DNA from: Ischnura elegans
Lineage: Eukaryota > Arthropoda > Insecta > Odonata > Coenagrionidae
Direction: 5' to 3'
Length of the DNA: 64,000 nt
NCBI RefSeq assembly: GCF_921293095.1
Contig: NC_060253.1
Span: forward strand, 81,567,992 to 81,631,991
Under the pieces are notes generated by a model. That model was not told where the DNA came from, made no database searches, and saw only the letters and a list, made by a program, of their open reading frames with translations. The first letter of the stretch is position 1. Each line of letters begins with the position of its first letter. Of the stretch, positions 25,701 to 37,700 are shown piece by piece. The position numbers and the translations under genes are program-made.

Positions 25701-28700
25701 GGCTCAGAAAATAGGGGAATATTGCTTACTGAGAGGGGAGACATGCACAAACAGCACACCCTTAACGACAGCAAGACCACATGGAAGTATCGCAATCAGA
25801 ATTGAGTTCAAGATGTTGAAATATAGAACACATATGTATTCATAAGGGCATAAGGAAATTCCCACATTTAACTTTTAAAGCACATACGATTTTCCAGACT
25901 TAAAATTATCCAAGTCATTATTCCACACAGAGTAGGAATCAGTTAAGAGTATGCCTTGTTCCATGACTCACCAGATCCCTTCCTTCTCGAGGCCGCTCCT
26001 TCCTGTCCCGCCCCACATATTCGGCCTCCACACGCAGGCTGCGTGTATCCATGCCCTCGTAGTGCACACGCCTCCAGTAGTCTCCCCCTTGTGCGGGTAG
26101 CCCTGCTGGATGGTGCCGCACATGCTCCATGCCATGGCCTCCTCCCACCATTCCATGGTACATATCCACCGCCCCACCATCTTCATATCTGCAAGCAAAA
26201 TCAAACCTCATTCCTCACTCCCATTTCCACTCTACAACGATGGGTGAAGGACCTGACTTATTATCCAGCAGTCTATAGAGACCAGCCTTGTCCTACCAAC
26301 CCTTTCCATGGCATATACACAATGCCTTTATCGTTTCCATTATCAGCTTCAAATTAACCCTTTCGCTGCTGTTCAATCTCCTTCTCCTCACATGCAGCGA
26401 AAAGGTGTTTCATGGGCCCATGGAGCAGGTACTTCAATATTGGGCGTGGTACACCCTCCAAAGGGTCGCTAATCCGGGACCCTATCCTCGACGAGCTCAT
26501 CCACGCAGGACCGTCTCATCGACCCTACCTGCGGGGGGCCTCCCTCCCAAAAAGTGACAGCTCTGACTGCAATTTGAAAATCAACCAATCAATCCGATCA
26601 TCAAAAAATGATTTTTTGCATCGCACTCCTGCCATGATCAAGCAATCAAGTACAGTAGACTCCCGATTATCCGGCTGCGGTTTATCCGGGTTGCGGATTA
26701 TCCGTGCATGATTTTCACTCTCGCTCAATTTTTCCGTGATCTTTGTTTTTAAAAATCCTACGCAAAATCACCAGAATTACTGCATCAATGCTAGGACATA
26801 CGGGGCTTATCATTTCCGTTAGAATCCCCTTCGTAAAACGGAAGCGATCGCGCTCTAGTTACATTCACGGGAGCACCGTGTTCCTGTTTTCCAAGCCTCG
26901 CAGTGCGCGACCGCGCTCCTTGATCACGGATACAAGTCCCGCAGCAGTTTCAACCCGGGCAACTTGTGCGAGACGCGAGTACGTGGCGTAGTGCCTGACA
27001 GTGTAGTTTGCGACGTGAAGCAGTGGTTTTGAAGCATTCGTGCAAACCTTTTTCCTGTATCCGTTATCACACAGCCACGGATGCGTGGTTTTCGAAACCA
27101 GGCCATACACAAAGCATTAATAATACGAGTACATCCACGCTATCGTCGCTAAAAAAAGATCGCGAACTGGCGAAGAAAGCTCTCAAGGAGTCCTGAAAGC
27201 ACTCTAAAGCAACACAATAACTGCATAAATAATAATATATTGTTTGTTTTACGTAAATTATGAACATTTAAAGACATTTAACTGAAAGTTTGGATTATCC
27301 GTGTTTTCCGATTATTCGTGCCATCTCTCCCCATCATTACCCCTGATAATCGGGAGTGTACTGTACATCTTTGAGCCGTGTTTCTGCAATGAAAAATAAC
27401 GATTTTGTTAACTTTACTAAAAACGTGGCTGCGGACCACCAGAAAAATGGCCATTTTAGCAAAGTTAACAAAATCGTTATTTTTCATCGCAGAAACACGG
27501 TTCGAAGACGTACTTGATTGCTTGATTGGCAAAAGTGCGATGAAAAAATCATTTTTTGATGATCGGATTGATTTTCAAATTGCAGTCAGAGTGGTCACTT
27601 TTCGGGAGGGTCGATGAGACGGTCCTGCATGGGTGAGCTCGTCAAGGAAACGGTCCTGGATTAAGGACCATTCAAAGTGCTTTTGCAAAAGTCCATGGGA
27701 GGGAGGAAGAAAAAGTACGTTCACAGCAGTCTGCCGTGCGAACGTACTAGGTAAGTTCACAGCAGTAAAAAGGTTGAGGCCAAGGTGGTCACACATGAGA
27801 ATGAATAGTTGAATTATGGCGACAAATATAGAAAAATAAATTTCTTCAAAATGCCATAAAATAACCTCAAATGGTTATCTATGAACCCTTCCTTGAAATT
27901 ACTTTTTAGCCAGGGAATGTTGACAAAGTTGAATATTCTTTCGCATGGTAAATCACAAAGAGTTGCACCTGAATTTTTGAGAAAATTAAAATAGCTTTCC
28001 TGCTTTCTTGAGTTCAAATCAAATGTTTTTTACATTTGAAACAAATTAGTTCCATTCCTTGGTGTGGAATTATTTTCAAAACAAAAATTCTCAGAACAAC
28101 CAGTAAAATTGCAGTACATTTAATACACTTTCATTTTTAATTTTCTTACTAATTACTACTTTGTCTAGGCTTATGAGCAACGTTCCAAGAGGTAAATCTA
28201 CTTCTGATCATTTGAAAGACCATTTTATACCAAATATAAAAAGTAAAATTCTCCTCTGCATTTGTACACTCTATAAACCCTTTCTGTGCTAGACCACAGG
28301 TTGTGTGCAAAGAATGCCACTGGAAGATCTATCAGCCTGGTGTTTTTCAATAATTATCAAAATTTTATATTTTTCCCAAATTGTACAGAAGTGAGGACAA
28401 CAAAAATATTTTTTAATATCATAAGAATAAAAATAGCCTTAACACATTCATATAGAAATTTTTATTAAATTATGATTAAAATAACATAAAATTAGTCCAA
28501 AAATCCCAGGCATTCTTTCCATGCACAAGTCTAAAGTGGGCAGCACTACAAGGATTAAAGGCTAAGTAAATAAGGCTAATTTCTTATATACGGCTGGAGT
28601 CATCCTGCTCAAATTAAATCAAGGCTTGGTTGAAAGAACACTTTTTGATTTTGGTTGTGCTGTTAATGAGAAGCCACAAACATAAACAACTAAAACATTA

Positions 28701-31700
28701 GCCAAATTGGGTTTGTATGATTTAAATTCAAACACGTCTTGAATTGCTTTTCACCCTTTTGGTCTTTCCCCCAACTAACTCATTTAACTCAACCTAAGGG
28801 TGGATAGGTATGTATCACTCACCAGAATTCAGTTCATTTTCTCTAGCATAGTGCAGCCCAATTCATTTGAATAGTGAACCTTTCAGTCAGTAGCCTCAAG
28901 GCCACCATGCTTCTCCCCTCTTATTTGTTAGGATCAAAGTTAGAATCTAATTTTATTGGCTATTATAGATAAGGAAAAGTCCAAGAATAAGTTCTCATTT
29001 GTAGCCCATTTCAATTTCTTTTTGATCAAGGATTCCCTTTGATTTCTTCCCTTCCCCAGAAAACACTATATACATGAGACATCCCTGTGAGACTTAAAAC
29101 ACATTCAGGCAAATGAAAATTAATGGTTTCTATACCCTTTCTAGAAATATTGTAACCAGTTATACATCTAATATTACCCCTGAAATTAATCAAACTAGAA
29201 AAATTGGCTAAATTTGCAGTAACACGTACGGGGCTGCCCACGGAGCATCCTCCTTGGCGTGGCAGGCAACAGGGCTTGCGGGACGTGTGTAGTAGTCATT
29301 CTCCTTGTCCAGCTCCTCCTGACCTAAGCTCAGGTTCATTTTCTTCTCCTCAAAGTCAATGTCCATTTCCTTGCGCTTGGTCGCCTTCCTCATCATCTGG
29401 GAAAAAGGCAACAGCTTGCTCAACCATACATCAAACATTGAGCACCCACAATGTCCTGGATGACCAATGCCTTAAACATGGCCTCCTTCCTTCTATCCAA
29501 AATGCTTTTGCAGGCAGAATTTTATTTTTGATAATGCAAACAATCTAAGTTTGTTAGTGACCACGGCCAAATATAATAAATATAAAACGAGCGTGCTGCG
29601 CCCGCTCCCAGAGGGCTTCCCCCACTCTTTCAATGCAGGTCCACAGAGGGATAGGCACGTTTCTAATTTTAAATTGTAGAAAAAAAGGCGGAGTCTTATG
29701 TACAAATTTAATTGGAATGTTCATGTACAAATTGAGGTCAGAGGACCTCTTTAAACACAACATTGGGAGTATTTACACTATCCTATGTTAAACGCACATG
29801 TTGACTCATACTTACGTATCAACAGGAGACTTGAATGTGGAATCAGCCGCATTTTGATAAAAGTTATATAAAGAATGCGAGATATTGTTGCAAATGAACA
29901 AATGTATCAGTTTGTGTGCCGTTAATGTCAGGAATATTGACCAGTTTTTTTTTTTATTATTTAAAAACCAATTTTAGGAAACAATAGCAATATTTAGGAA
30001 GTAAGATATGCCGTCGCATGTTCTCTGATAAATTCTGTGCATTTTGGTACCTCATTTGTAGAGTTTGGTTGCGTATAAGTTGAGAAAAAGGTATCTATAC
30101 AGTAAAAATAATATACAAGATTTTTCTTCCAAAATACTTTATCACCATTCGAGAATCACTAAGTATGGTTTTTGCTAATGGGTGAAAGACATATGAAAAC
30201 AATATACTTCGAAAATATTTAAGATTCATACATTGTTTACTTCAAAAATGATCCTGACCCTTTCGTCAGCATTAAGGAAAAAACTTAGCTAATATTAGAA
30301 TAAGAGGTAATGAAACTAACTAATACGCTTTCCGCACAATGAGGCCTTAATGTGTTGAGTTTTTAATTCCCATTGACACTTTTTCCTCAGACTTTGGAAA
30401 GAATGAGCAAGTAATAACATATTTCCCACCCTTTGGAAGCCATCTTGCTCCTAAATTACTCAATTACGATGAAAATGAAACAATGCATTGAAATTTGAAG
30501 TAAATATATCTCATGGTAAAATAGTTCTTGGAGTATAGGTCAATATTATGACCACCCATTAGCAAAAACCATACTAAAGTGATTCTCGAAAGGTGATATA
30601 CATAAAGGTGAAAGTATTTTGGAAGAAAAATTTTATTTTTATAATATTTGGCTGTGGTCACTAACAAACTTACATTGTTTGCATTATCAAAAATAAAATT
30701 CTATCTGCAAATATATAATTGACCTATACTCAGAGAACTATTTTACCATGAATTAAACGAGGTAAAGAACTTGATGGTTTGAGGCATAACTTTGTGAAAG
30801 TGATTCATTATGAAAAATAAAAAAGAAGAAACTATGTGCTTTCAAATGAAATATTTATTCACACATTGACACAACCATGGTTTCATCGTAAGATGTCATC
30901 ATCAGGTGAACTCTAAAGAGGTCCATTACATCCATTTATACCAGGCTTGGAGGGAGGGAGGAAGGTAACTAGGTTGAACCGACTGGTCAACAGAGATGAG
31001 GGACGGGGAAAGAACTCGGTCATACCTTGGTCTTGACTTGGAATGGAATGCAATGGAAGCCTGTGATGAACCTGTAGAGTTTACCTGATGATGACGTCTT
31101 ACGTTGAAACCATGGTCATGTAAATGTGAGAATAAATATTTCACGTGAAAGCACCAAGTTTCTTCTTTTTTATTTTTCATAATGAATCACTTTCACAAAG
31201 TTATGCCTCAAACCATCAATTTCTTTGAATTTGAAAAAAAAAATCCATGATGAAAGCTTTTAAAAATGTTTTATCAGTTTAAATTAATTACAATATATTA
31301 TTACTGTCTTCAAATTAGGAATGAAAAATATTTTTCTGTTGCGTTATTAACTGTGGTTATATTTACTATTTTAATTTTTTTTCTTCTTATCTTGACCTCG
31401 CTTATTCATGGTAAAATAGTTCTCCGAGTATAGGTCAATTATATATTTGCAGACAGAATTTTATTTTATTTTTCACAAATTCAAAGAATTTTAATTATTT
31501 ACTGATGGCACTACTCACCTCCTTCGCATGGCGCAGTCCCCGCTCCCATGCACTTTCAAACACAGGAGCCACCTCTTCTTTTCGTGGAAATGAGGCCACT
31601 GGCTGGAAATCAAGGAGAGTGAGGAAGGAATTCAAAGCATGAAATACATACATGGCAGGTTCAGAAGCTACACAGTCTATGCCGACATACTGATTGACAA

Positions 31701-34700
31701 TGAAAGTCATTGTATCAAAGCTTAAGACAACAAAAATTAATTTAACGCATTGCAATCAAAATTTCATTTCATCAGTAAATCATTTTTTTTATATCAACCC
31801 TCTTAGTGCAACCTACTTGGAGTGGCGCTAACAAGATATGCCAATGATATTTAATTAAAATGTAACGTCTTCCAAAATATTACGTATGTGTTGTTATTAT
31901 TTGATGCAGTAGACTATCACTATTATACATATCATGGGACCAAACATTTAGAGGTCCATAAAAAGGAACTTCTTCTAAGAAGCAACGTCAAAAATCACAT
32001 TTTCTATGAAATAGTCATCAAAGATTAGTATGATTCTTACAGTACCATGAAATTTAATTTTAAATTTAGAATAATTTAAGGCTTGTTGATAGGATTGGCT
32101 ATCAAATACCTAGTGCAACAATATGCCATGATATGCATTCCAATGGGCATTGTGAAAATCATGCGCTACATTATTCTTAGTCCAAATTTTCACAATTGGT
32201 GGTTATGATTCCAATGGATATTTGCTCCATTGCACAGGCAGCAATTAAACCCACTTAGTTCAGCGGTACAACATCAAAAATATTCTGCTGGTTGAGAGGA
32301 AGTCCAAACCTTAAAGAAGATGATAAGTACCCTCAGACGAGAGAAGAGGCAGGAACACATGATACCTCATCTTCTGGCTTTCATAAATAAGAGGAATGAT
32401 TCAGAAAACAAATGTACAAACAATTCAGGCAATCTACTATGTTTATACATATAGTAATTTAAATTTAACATATTGGCCAGGGCTCTCTCCCCTAAAGCTT
32501 TCCATATCTTTAAATTACAAAAATGGGCAGTCTGACTACGACAGAAGAAGCAGAGATTACTCAATGAGACGACATAACCTTTCTGTCATCAATAGTGACC
32601 CCTTAACTAAGAGTGTCTTTATAATGAACTACCCAAAATCTTTAAAAGACCAGGAATAAGGCTTCGTCAAAAGCACTACCACCAAAGTAACTTCTTCTAT
32701 TCTATGGATGAATTTTTCTCCCATAAAATAGAAGCGGTGATATTAATTTTTCTTATAATACAGTGGATCCCTGATCTATCATTCCTGCATCGATCACTTT
32801 CCTGCATTAATTGTTTGCCGTTCCTGGTCCCAAATAAAGTTCTATACAGACAATGTAATTTTTTCATGCATTTATCGTCCCCCGAAGTATCGTTTTCCTG
32901 CATTGATTATTTGAAGATCGCGCTCCCGACGTATAATTTTCTCGCATCCATTGTTTGACGAAAATATGGTCATGCTTCACCCTCTGCAGTTGGCTCTGCT
33001 TACGTTGCATACAATAGCATCAGTTCCGAACTTCACCTCATACGAGTAGTTACCTATTTTCCAGGGTGGGTTGACTTCAAACCAGCAAGTGTTTTCCATG
33101 TGGGTTTAATAAAGTCAGGTCTAATTTTTGTTAGTTTTATTTTTATTTGTCTTCAAGCCATGGCCCTTCGGAAGAAACAAATGAGAACTTAAAAAGATTG
33201 ACTGAAAATAATTGAAGTCGAAGAAAAGAACCCGGGCTAGAAGCACGTGAATATTTCAAAATGCCTCCAGTTGTCCGCTAGCAAATGATGGAAGGGGTGG
33301 GGGTAGAGCAAGCTTTTTGGTGAAAACATGAATTGGGATGAAGCCGAAGATCAGTAGGGCATACTGCTGTCAATTAACACAACACTGTTCACTATTGCCT
33401 CAATTATATTAAAAATTTACTTTTTAGAACTGAACATTTCAGATAATATACTATTTTTGGCCTTTGTGATCCATCTCACAACCAATCACTGCGCCGGCGA
33501 AAGTGGTTGTTTTCGGCATAACATGCACATTTCTTTCATAAATACGTGTACTTGAAATGGCGTTAAGAATGTTTACATCATAATACCAGTGCAAATGCTG
33601 AGACAGAGTGCAAACATCTTTTAGCAAGGTGGCGTATTTCGTTAGGATATTAGAAAGAGATATTAGTCGAATAAACGATATGCCTGAAGTGTTCCCATGA
33701 AGAAATAATATTCCTATAAATAGCTAAAATCTTGTTTAAATCGTTTGATGAATATAATAATTCCTCACAAAAATCATACATATCCTGGGACATAGGCAAC
33801 CTATTCAAATATTGCTGCATTGATAATTTTCCCGCATTCATAGTTTTTTTTGTCAATCCCCTTGAAAAACATCAGGTGGGCGTGCCACTGCCAATTAACG
33901 CAAAGCTGTTTGCCCATTTTTTATTTGAGTAATTTTTCAACTACAGCCGTGACGCCAATTTACAGTGAAAAGCTAAAGTTAGCTTTACACGATTGCATCA
34001 ACTTTATTAAAGATTTACCTATTAGGAATAAAAATTTCAGATAGTAGACTATTTTTGGCCCATATGATCCATCTCACAATCAATCACTGCACAGGCAAAA
34101 ATGTTTTTTTAAGGGCATAACATGCAAATTGCTCTACATGTATATAAAATTCGTATATACATATGCTTACTTGAAATGGCATTTGATAACTAAGGATTTT
34201 AAAAAATGAATGCAACATGTCTATATCATAGCTTAAACGATTTTCTATCGTAGAATTGTAGATGCCTAGATGGCATGCAAACATTTTTTAGCGAGGTGAC
34301 CTGTTTCCATGGGATATTTGAAAGAGATATTAGTCAAATCACCAATATACCCAGTGTTTCCATAAAGTTCAAATATTCGAGTAACAGCTAAATGCCCGAA
34401 TGAAATCTTTAAAAAATATCACAATTAGGCACCAAAGTTCCTCTTTTCCTGCTGCATAGGCAACCTAGGCAAACATTCCTATATACATCTATTTTTTTTC
34501 CATTCCCAAGGAAGGCCATAGATTAAGCTTCCAATGAATTGAGAATTAATTATATATTTTACAAGAGTTATACAAATAAAGAGCTTACTGTGAAGGGTTT
34601 TTCATATGGTACTCTATAATCTGGAGAGTATGCAGGAGGCCCATTGACCGGCAGAAGTGCTCGTGGTAGTTCAAACATTGTATAATTGCCTTTGTCAGTC

Positions 34701-37700
34701 ACTCCAGGATGGACAAATCTGTAAAAATAAAAACACTCTATTAACAAAATTATGACCTAAAGCAATTTATTGATTATCTGAGCATTATAAAATAAGGAGA
34801 GGACGCATGAAGCACAACTTGTTACATAAAAACTTCTGAAAAGAGTCCGCCTAAGGAAGACATGTACACACTTATGCAGAGAACTATGAAAGAAGGGTGA
34901 TAAGCTAATGTGGAATAAGAAGAAATGAATACTTACGGAATTTTGAGGAAATAATACAAAAAGTATGAAATAAGGAAGTGTTTAAGGGAATTAAAGGGAT
35001 AACTACATATGTCATCTGACTAGGAAGGTGGAAAGATTATGGATGATAAAGTTTTAGAGAGAAACGTAAAAGAATGTAAAAATGGGAGGAGTATTTTGGG
35101 AGAGATTTTTAGGAAGTAAGTTAGATGAACAAAATAACCTAAACGTGAAGAGTAGTGAGAAATGAGGTTGGTCCTCTCGAGAGGGAGTAGAGAAGTACCA
35201 CTAGGAAAATAATCACTCACCAGGACTAAACAGCAGAATGGTGGAACCACTGAAAGACTAAAACTGTAAACCATAACCTGTGAGGTAACTGTGCCTTTAT
35301 ATAATGAAATTCTGTATCTAGTAGGGATGGTCGGATCGGATACCTTGGATCCAAATATCCGCGGATATTGCCCTTCATCGGATACATCAGATCCAAAGTC
35401 GCGGAAGACATCGGACCTGGATCCGAAATTTTAAATAATAGCTTCAGTGAATGCAACACCCATAAGGGTGGAAAGAGCTTCAATTCTCTCTTTGAATGCA
35501 CTGTCGCATGCGATTCTTGTCCCATTCATGAACCGTTTTGTTTGAAAGCTCTCGCAGAGGTTATGTAGAAGAATTTCAGCCGTGGAAAATAAAAAAGGCA
35601 AAATACGACTGGCACATAGTGTGACTCTTCCCAAGAGATTGAACAATCATTGGGGGAATCTCCGTGTCGTAGGATAATAACCATGTCAAAAGTAAGTTTA
35701 CCCTCCGTTTCTAGGCCACAAATGGTAGGTGAGTGACTTTTGGGCCCGAAGATGTCTCGATAGCTTCGACAATTAGATCACATGCACGAGATTTAAAAAA
35801 GAATTCGACCAAACGGGACACATTCCTGACAATATTTCTGTTTGTTTTTCAGCTCTAATCGATTGCCACTATGTTTTCTATTAACAATTAGATTATACTG
35901 ATATGCGACATTTTCCAAACCGCACAATTTTCAAAGAAACAAGCGAAGCATTAACCCCTAAAACAAGTAAAGACAGATTGGAAACGCCAACTGCATATAT
36001 CATGTTGCACGCCCTGCTTCGCTTAGAAGGCAACGACATCACTGAAGCAAGATCTGTCTTGTTCGTCCTTGACTCCCTCATTTGTAGCCTCATTGCTTGA
36101 AATACGGAGGGAGCGCGCACGAGGCCTGACCTTTCTATACCAAAATTTTCACTAAAAGGTTATTTGACTATGTGTTTCTTTTAAATTTCACCATTAAATT
36201 CCTCATTATCCTAAAAGTTTCTCTTTAATGTGATCTAATCCCTGATTTCATTCCTTATATTATGAAAGATAATTACCTCAAGCTGTGCAGCTTATAATGG
36301 ATACCAAATCTGGATGGGGCTGAAAATGTGTGATCAGGCATTTCTTTGTTTTTTATCCCACAAAATCCATTATTTAGGTACTAAGAACATAATCCGAAGA
36401 TGCCAGCAAAGTCAATGAGGAATTTATGTTGCCCTAAAACAATTAATGTGTCAAGGAATGCTCCATGACAGATGGCATAAGCACTTTCAGCATTGGAGAA
36501 TACTGACCGGATGTTTACAGGAAAAAACAGAAAGAACAAATCTTGAATATTTTCAATGGGAATGACAGAGAGAATCAGGGTACATACTACAGATGTGCAA
36601 ACAGTATCCATGAATACTCGAATGATAGAAAGTATTTAATATTCATGATCTCAATTAATTATGCTTATAGTACAATTTCGAATACCTCAAATACTAGAAT
36701 TTCATGCCATACACTGTCACACGCACATCGTTCGTAGTTGACTAGGAAACCACATAAAGGACTCTAGTCGTTTATTGCATGCAGCACCGTTTCAGGCAAG
36801 TTGGCGAACTACATCAAATTCGTGGATAAGAATGGTGAATAGATATGTTTCGACGTGGGGAAACGAAAACCATTGGGGGAAAACTCTGAAAACCCCTCGA
36901 ATCCCCTCAAAATACATAAAAAAAAGGCAGGGAAAAAAATCGACTTTTGGGGTACCTTTCGTCATGCATTCAGCTACTGCTCCCAAACTGTTCCACTCAT
37001 CAGAAAGATCATCATGGATTCGAAGACTACAAGGATGCAGGCTTCCCCTGACATCAGTTTTTTTTCTATGCCAAATGACATCTCTGCAATGACACGTCAA
37101 AGTTAAAAAAATCGAAATTTTCATTAAAATAATAGTAACAAAAATGGTGGGTCGACCTCATACGCAGGCCCCTGGCTGAACGCATACCATCAATACACCG
37201 ACATTCAAAAAAATTATTTTCATCACTTCTCAATCTAAGCTCATCCAGGACGAACCCATAAGGCGGAACTCGCTTTTGAAAATGATGAAGCGTCTTCTGG
37301 AGCAGAAGCAAGAAATAACATTAGCTGCCTCTAACCTGAGTTTTATTGTAGACATAACTCCACCACAGTAGGATGCTATCAAGCAATTGGTTGAGGTTCT
37401 GGATGTTTTTGAAGGAGCAACATTTGTTGCAAGTGGAAGTGCAGTCAAGTTATCAACCTTGTGAATAGCATTATTAATTTACTAAAAAATAAGAAGTTTT
37501 CGCATAGCCATCTACAAGATTTCATCAATGACACTGGATGGCATGAAAATCAGCCCTGACACCATTCCTGCTGATTGTTGCGGAAAATGACCTCCTAAAT
37601 CCGAATATGAACTCCGTTTTTCCCCATCACCCACCATTTTCGTGGGACCTCCCCCCTCCAATTTTTACGACTTTTCGGTAATTTGGAGTAATTAAAACGA

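Larger units (their letters stand above)
30764..31228. mobile_element. Penelope-like hairpin element with hammerhead-type cores
   Basis: The two arms (30764-30912 and 31073-31228) are inverted copies of about 150 bp around a 160-bp spacer. Each arm contains CTGATGA...GAAAC. This is the same architecture as 3541-3826 but a different sequence. No reverse transcriptase and no clear target duplication were found, so the Penelope link is inference from the hammerhead and the inverted arms. Confidence 0.55.
29505..31470. repeat. Cluster of interleaved inverted repeats in ZC3H18 intron 3
   Basis: 29505-29577 is inverted at about 30640-30715. 30110-30190 is inverted at about 30555-30640. 30690-30755 is inverted at about 31395-31465, and a shorter version (gtaaaatagttc.tggagtataggtcaat) is inverted again at 30500-30545. 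The hammerhead hairpin at 30764-31228 lies within the last pair. The parts read as one foldback system rearranged or inserted more than once. No coding capacity. Confidence 0.7.

Noticed and set aside
29204-29548. Plus-strand frame of 114 codons
   Set aside because: Opposite ZC3H18 exon 4, which is conserved; Ser/Pro-rich with no domain.
35322-36110. A complete hAT element beginning TAGGGATGG
   Set aside because: No matching right end or duplicated flank was found, so only a possible left end is reported.
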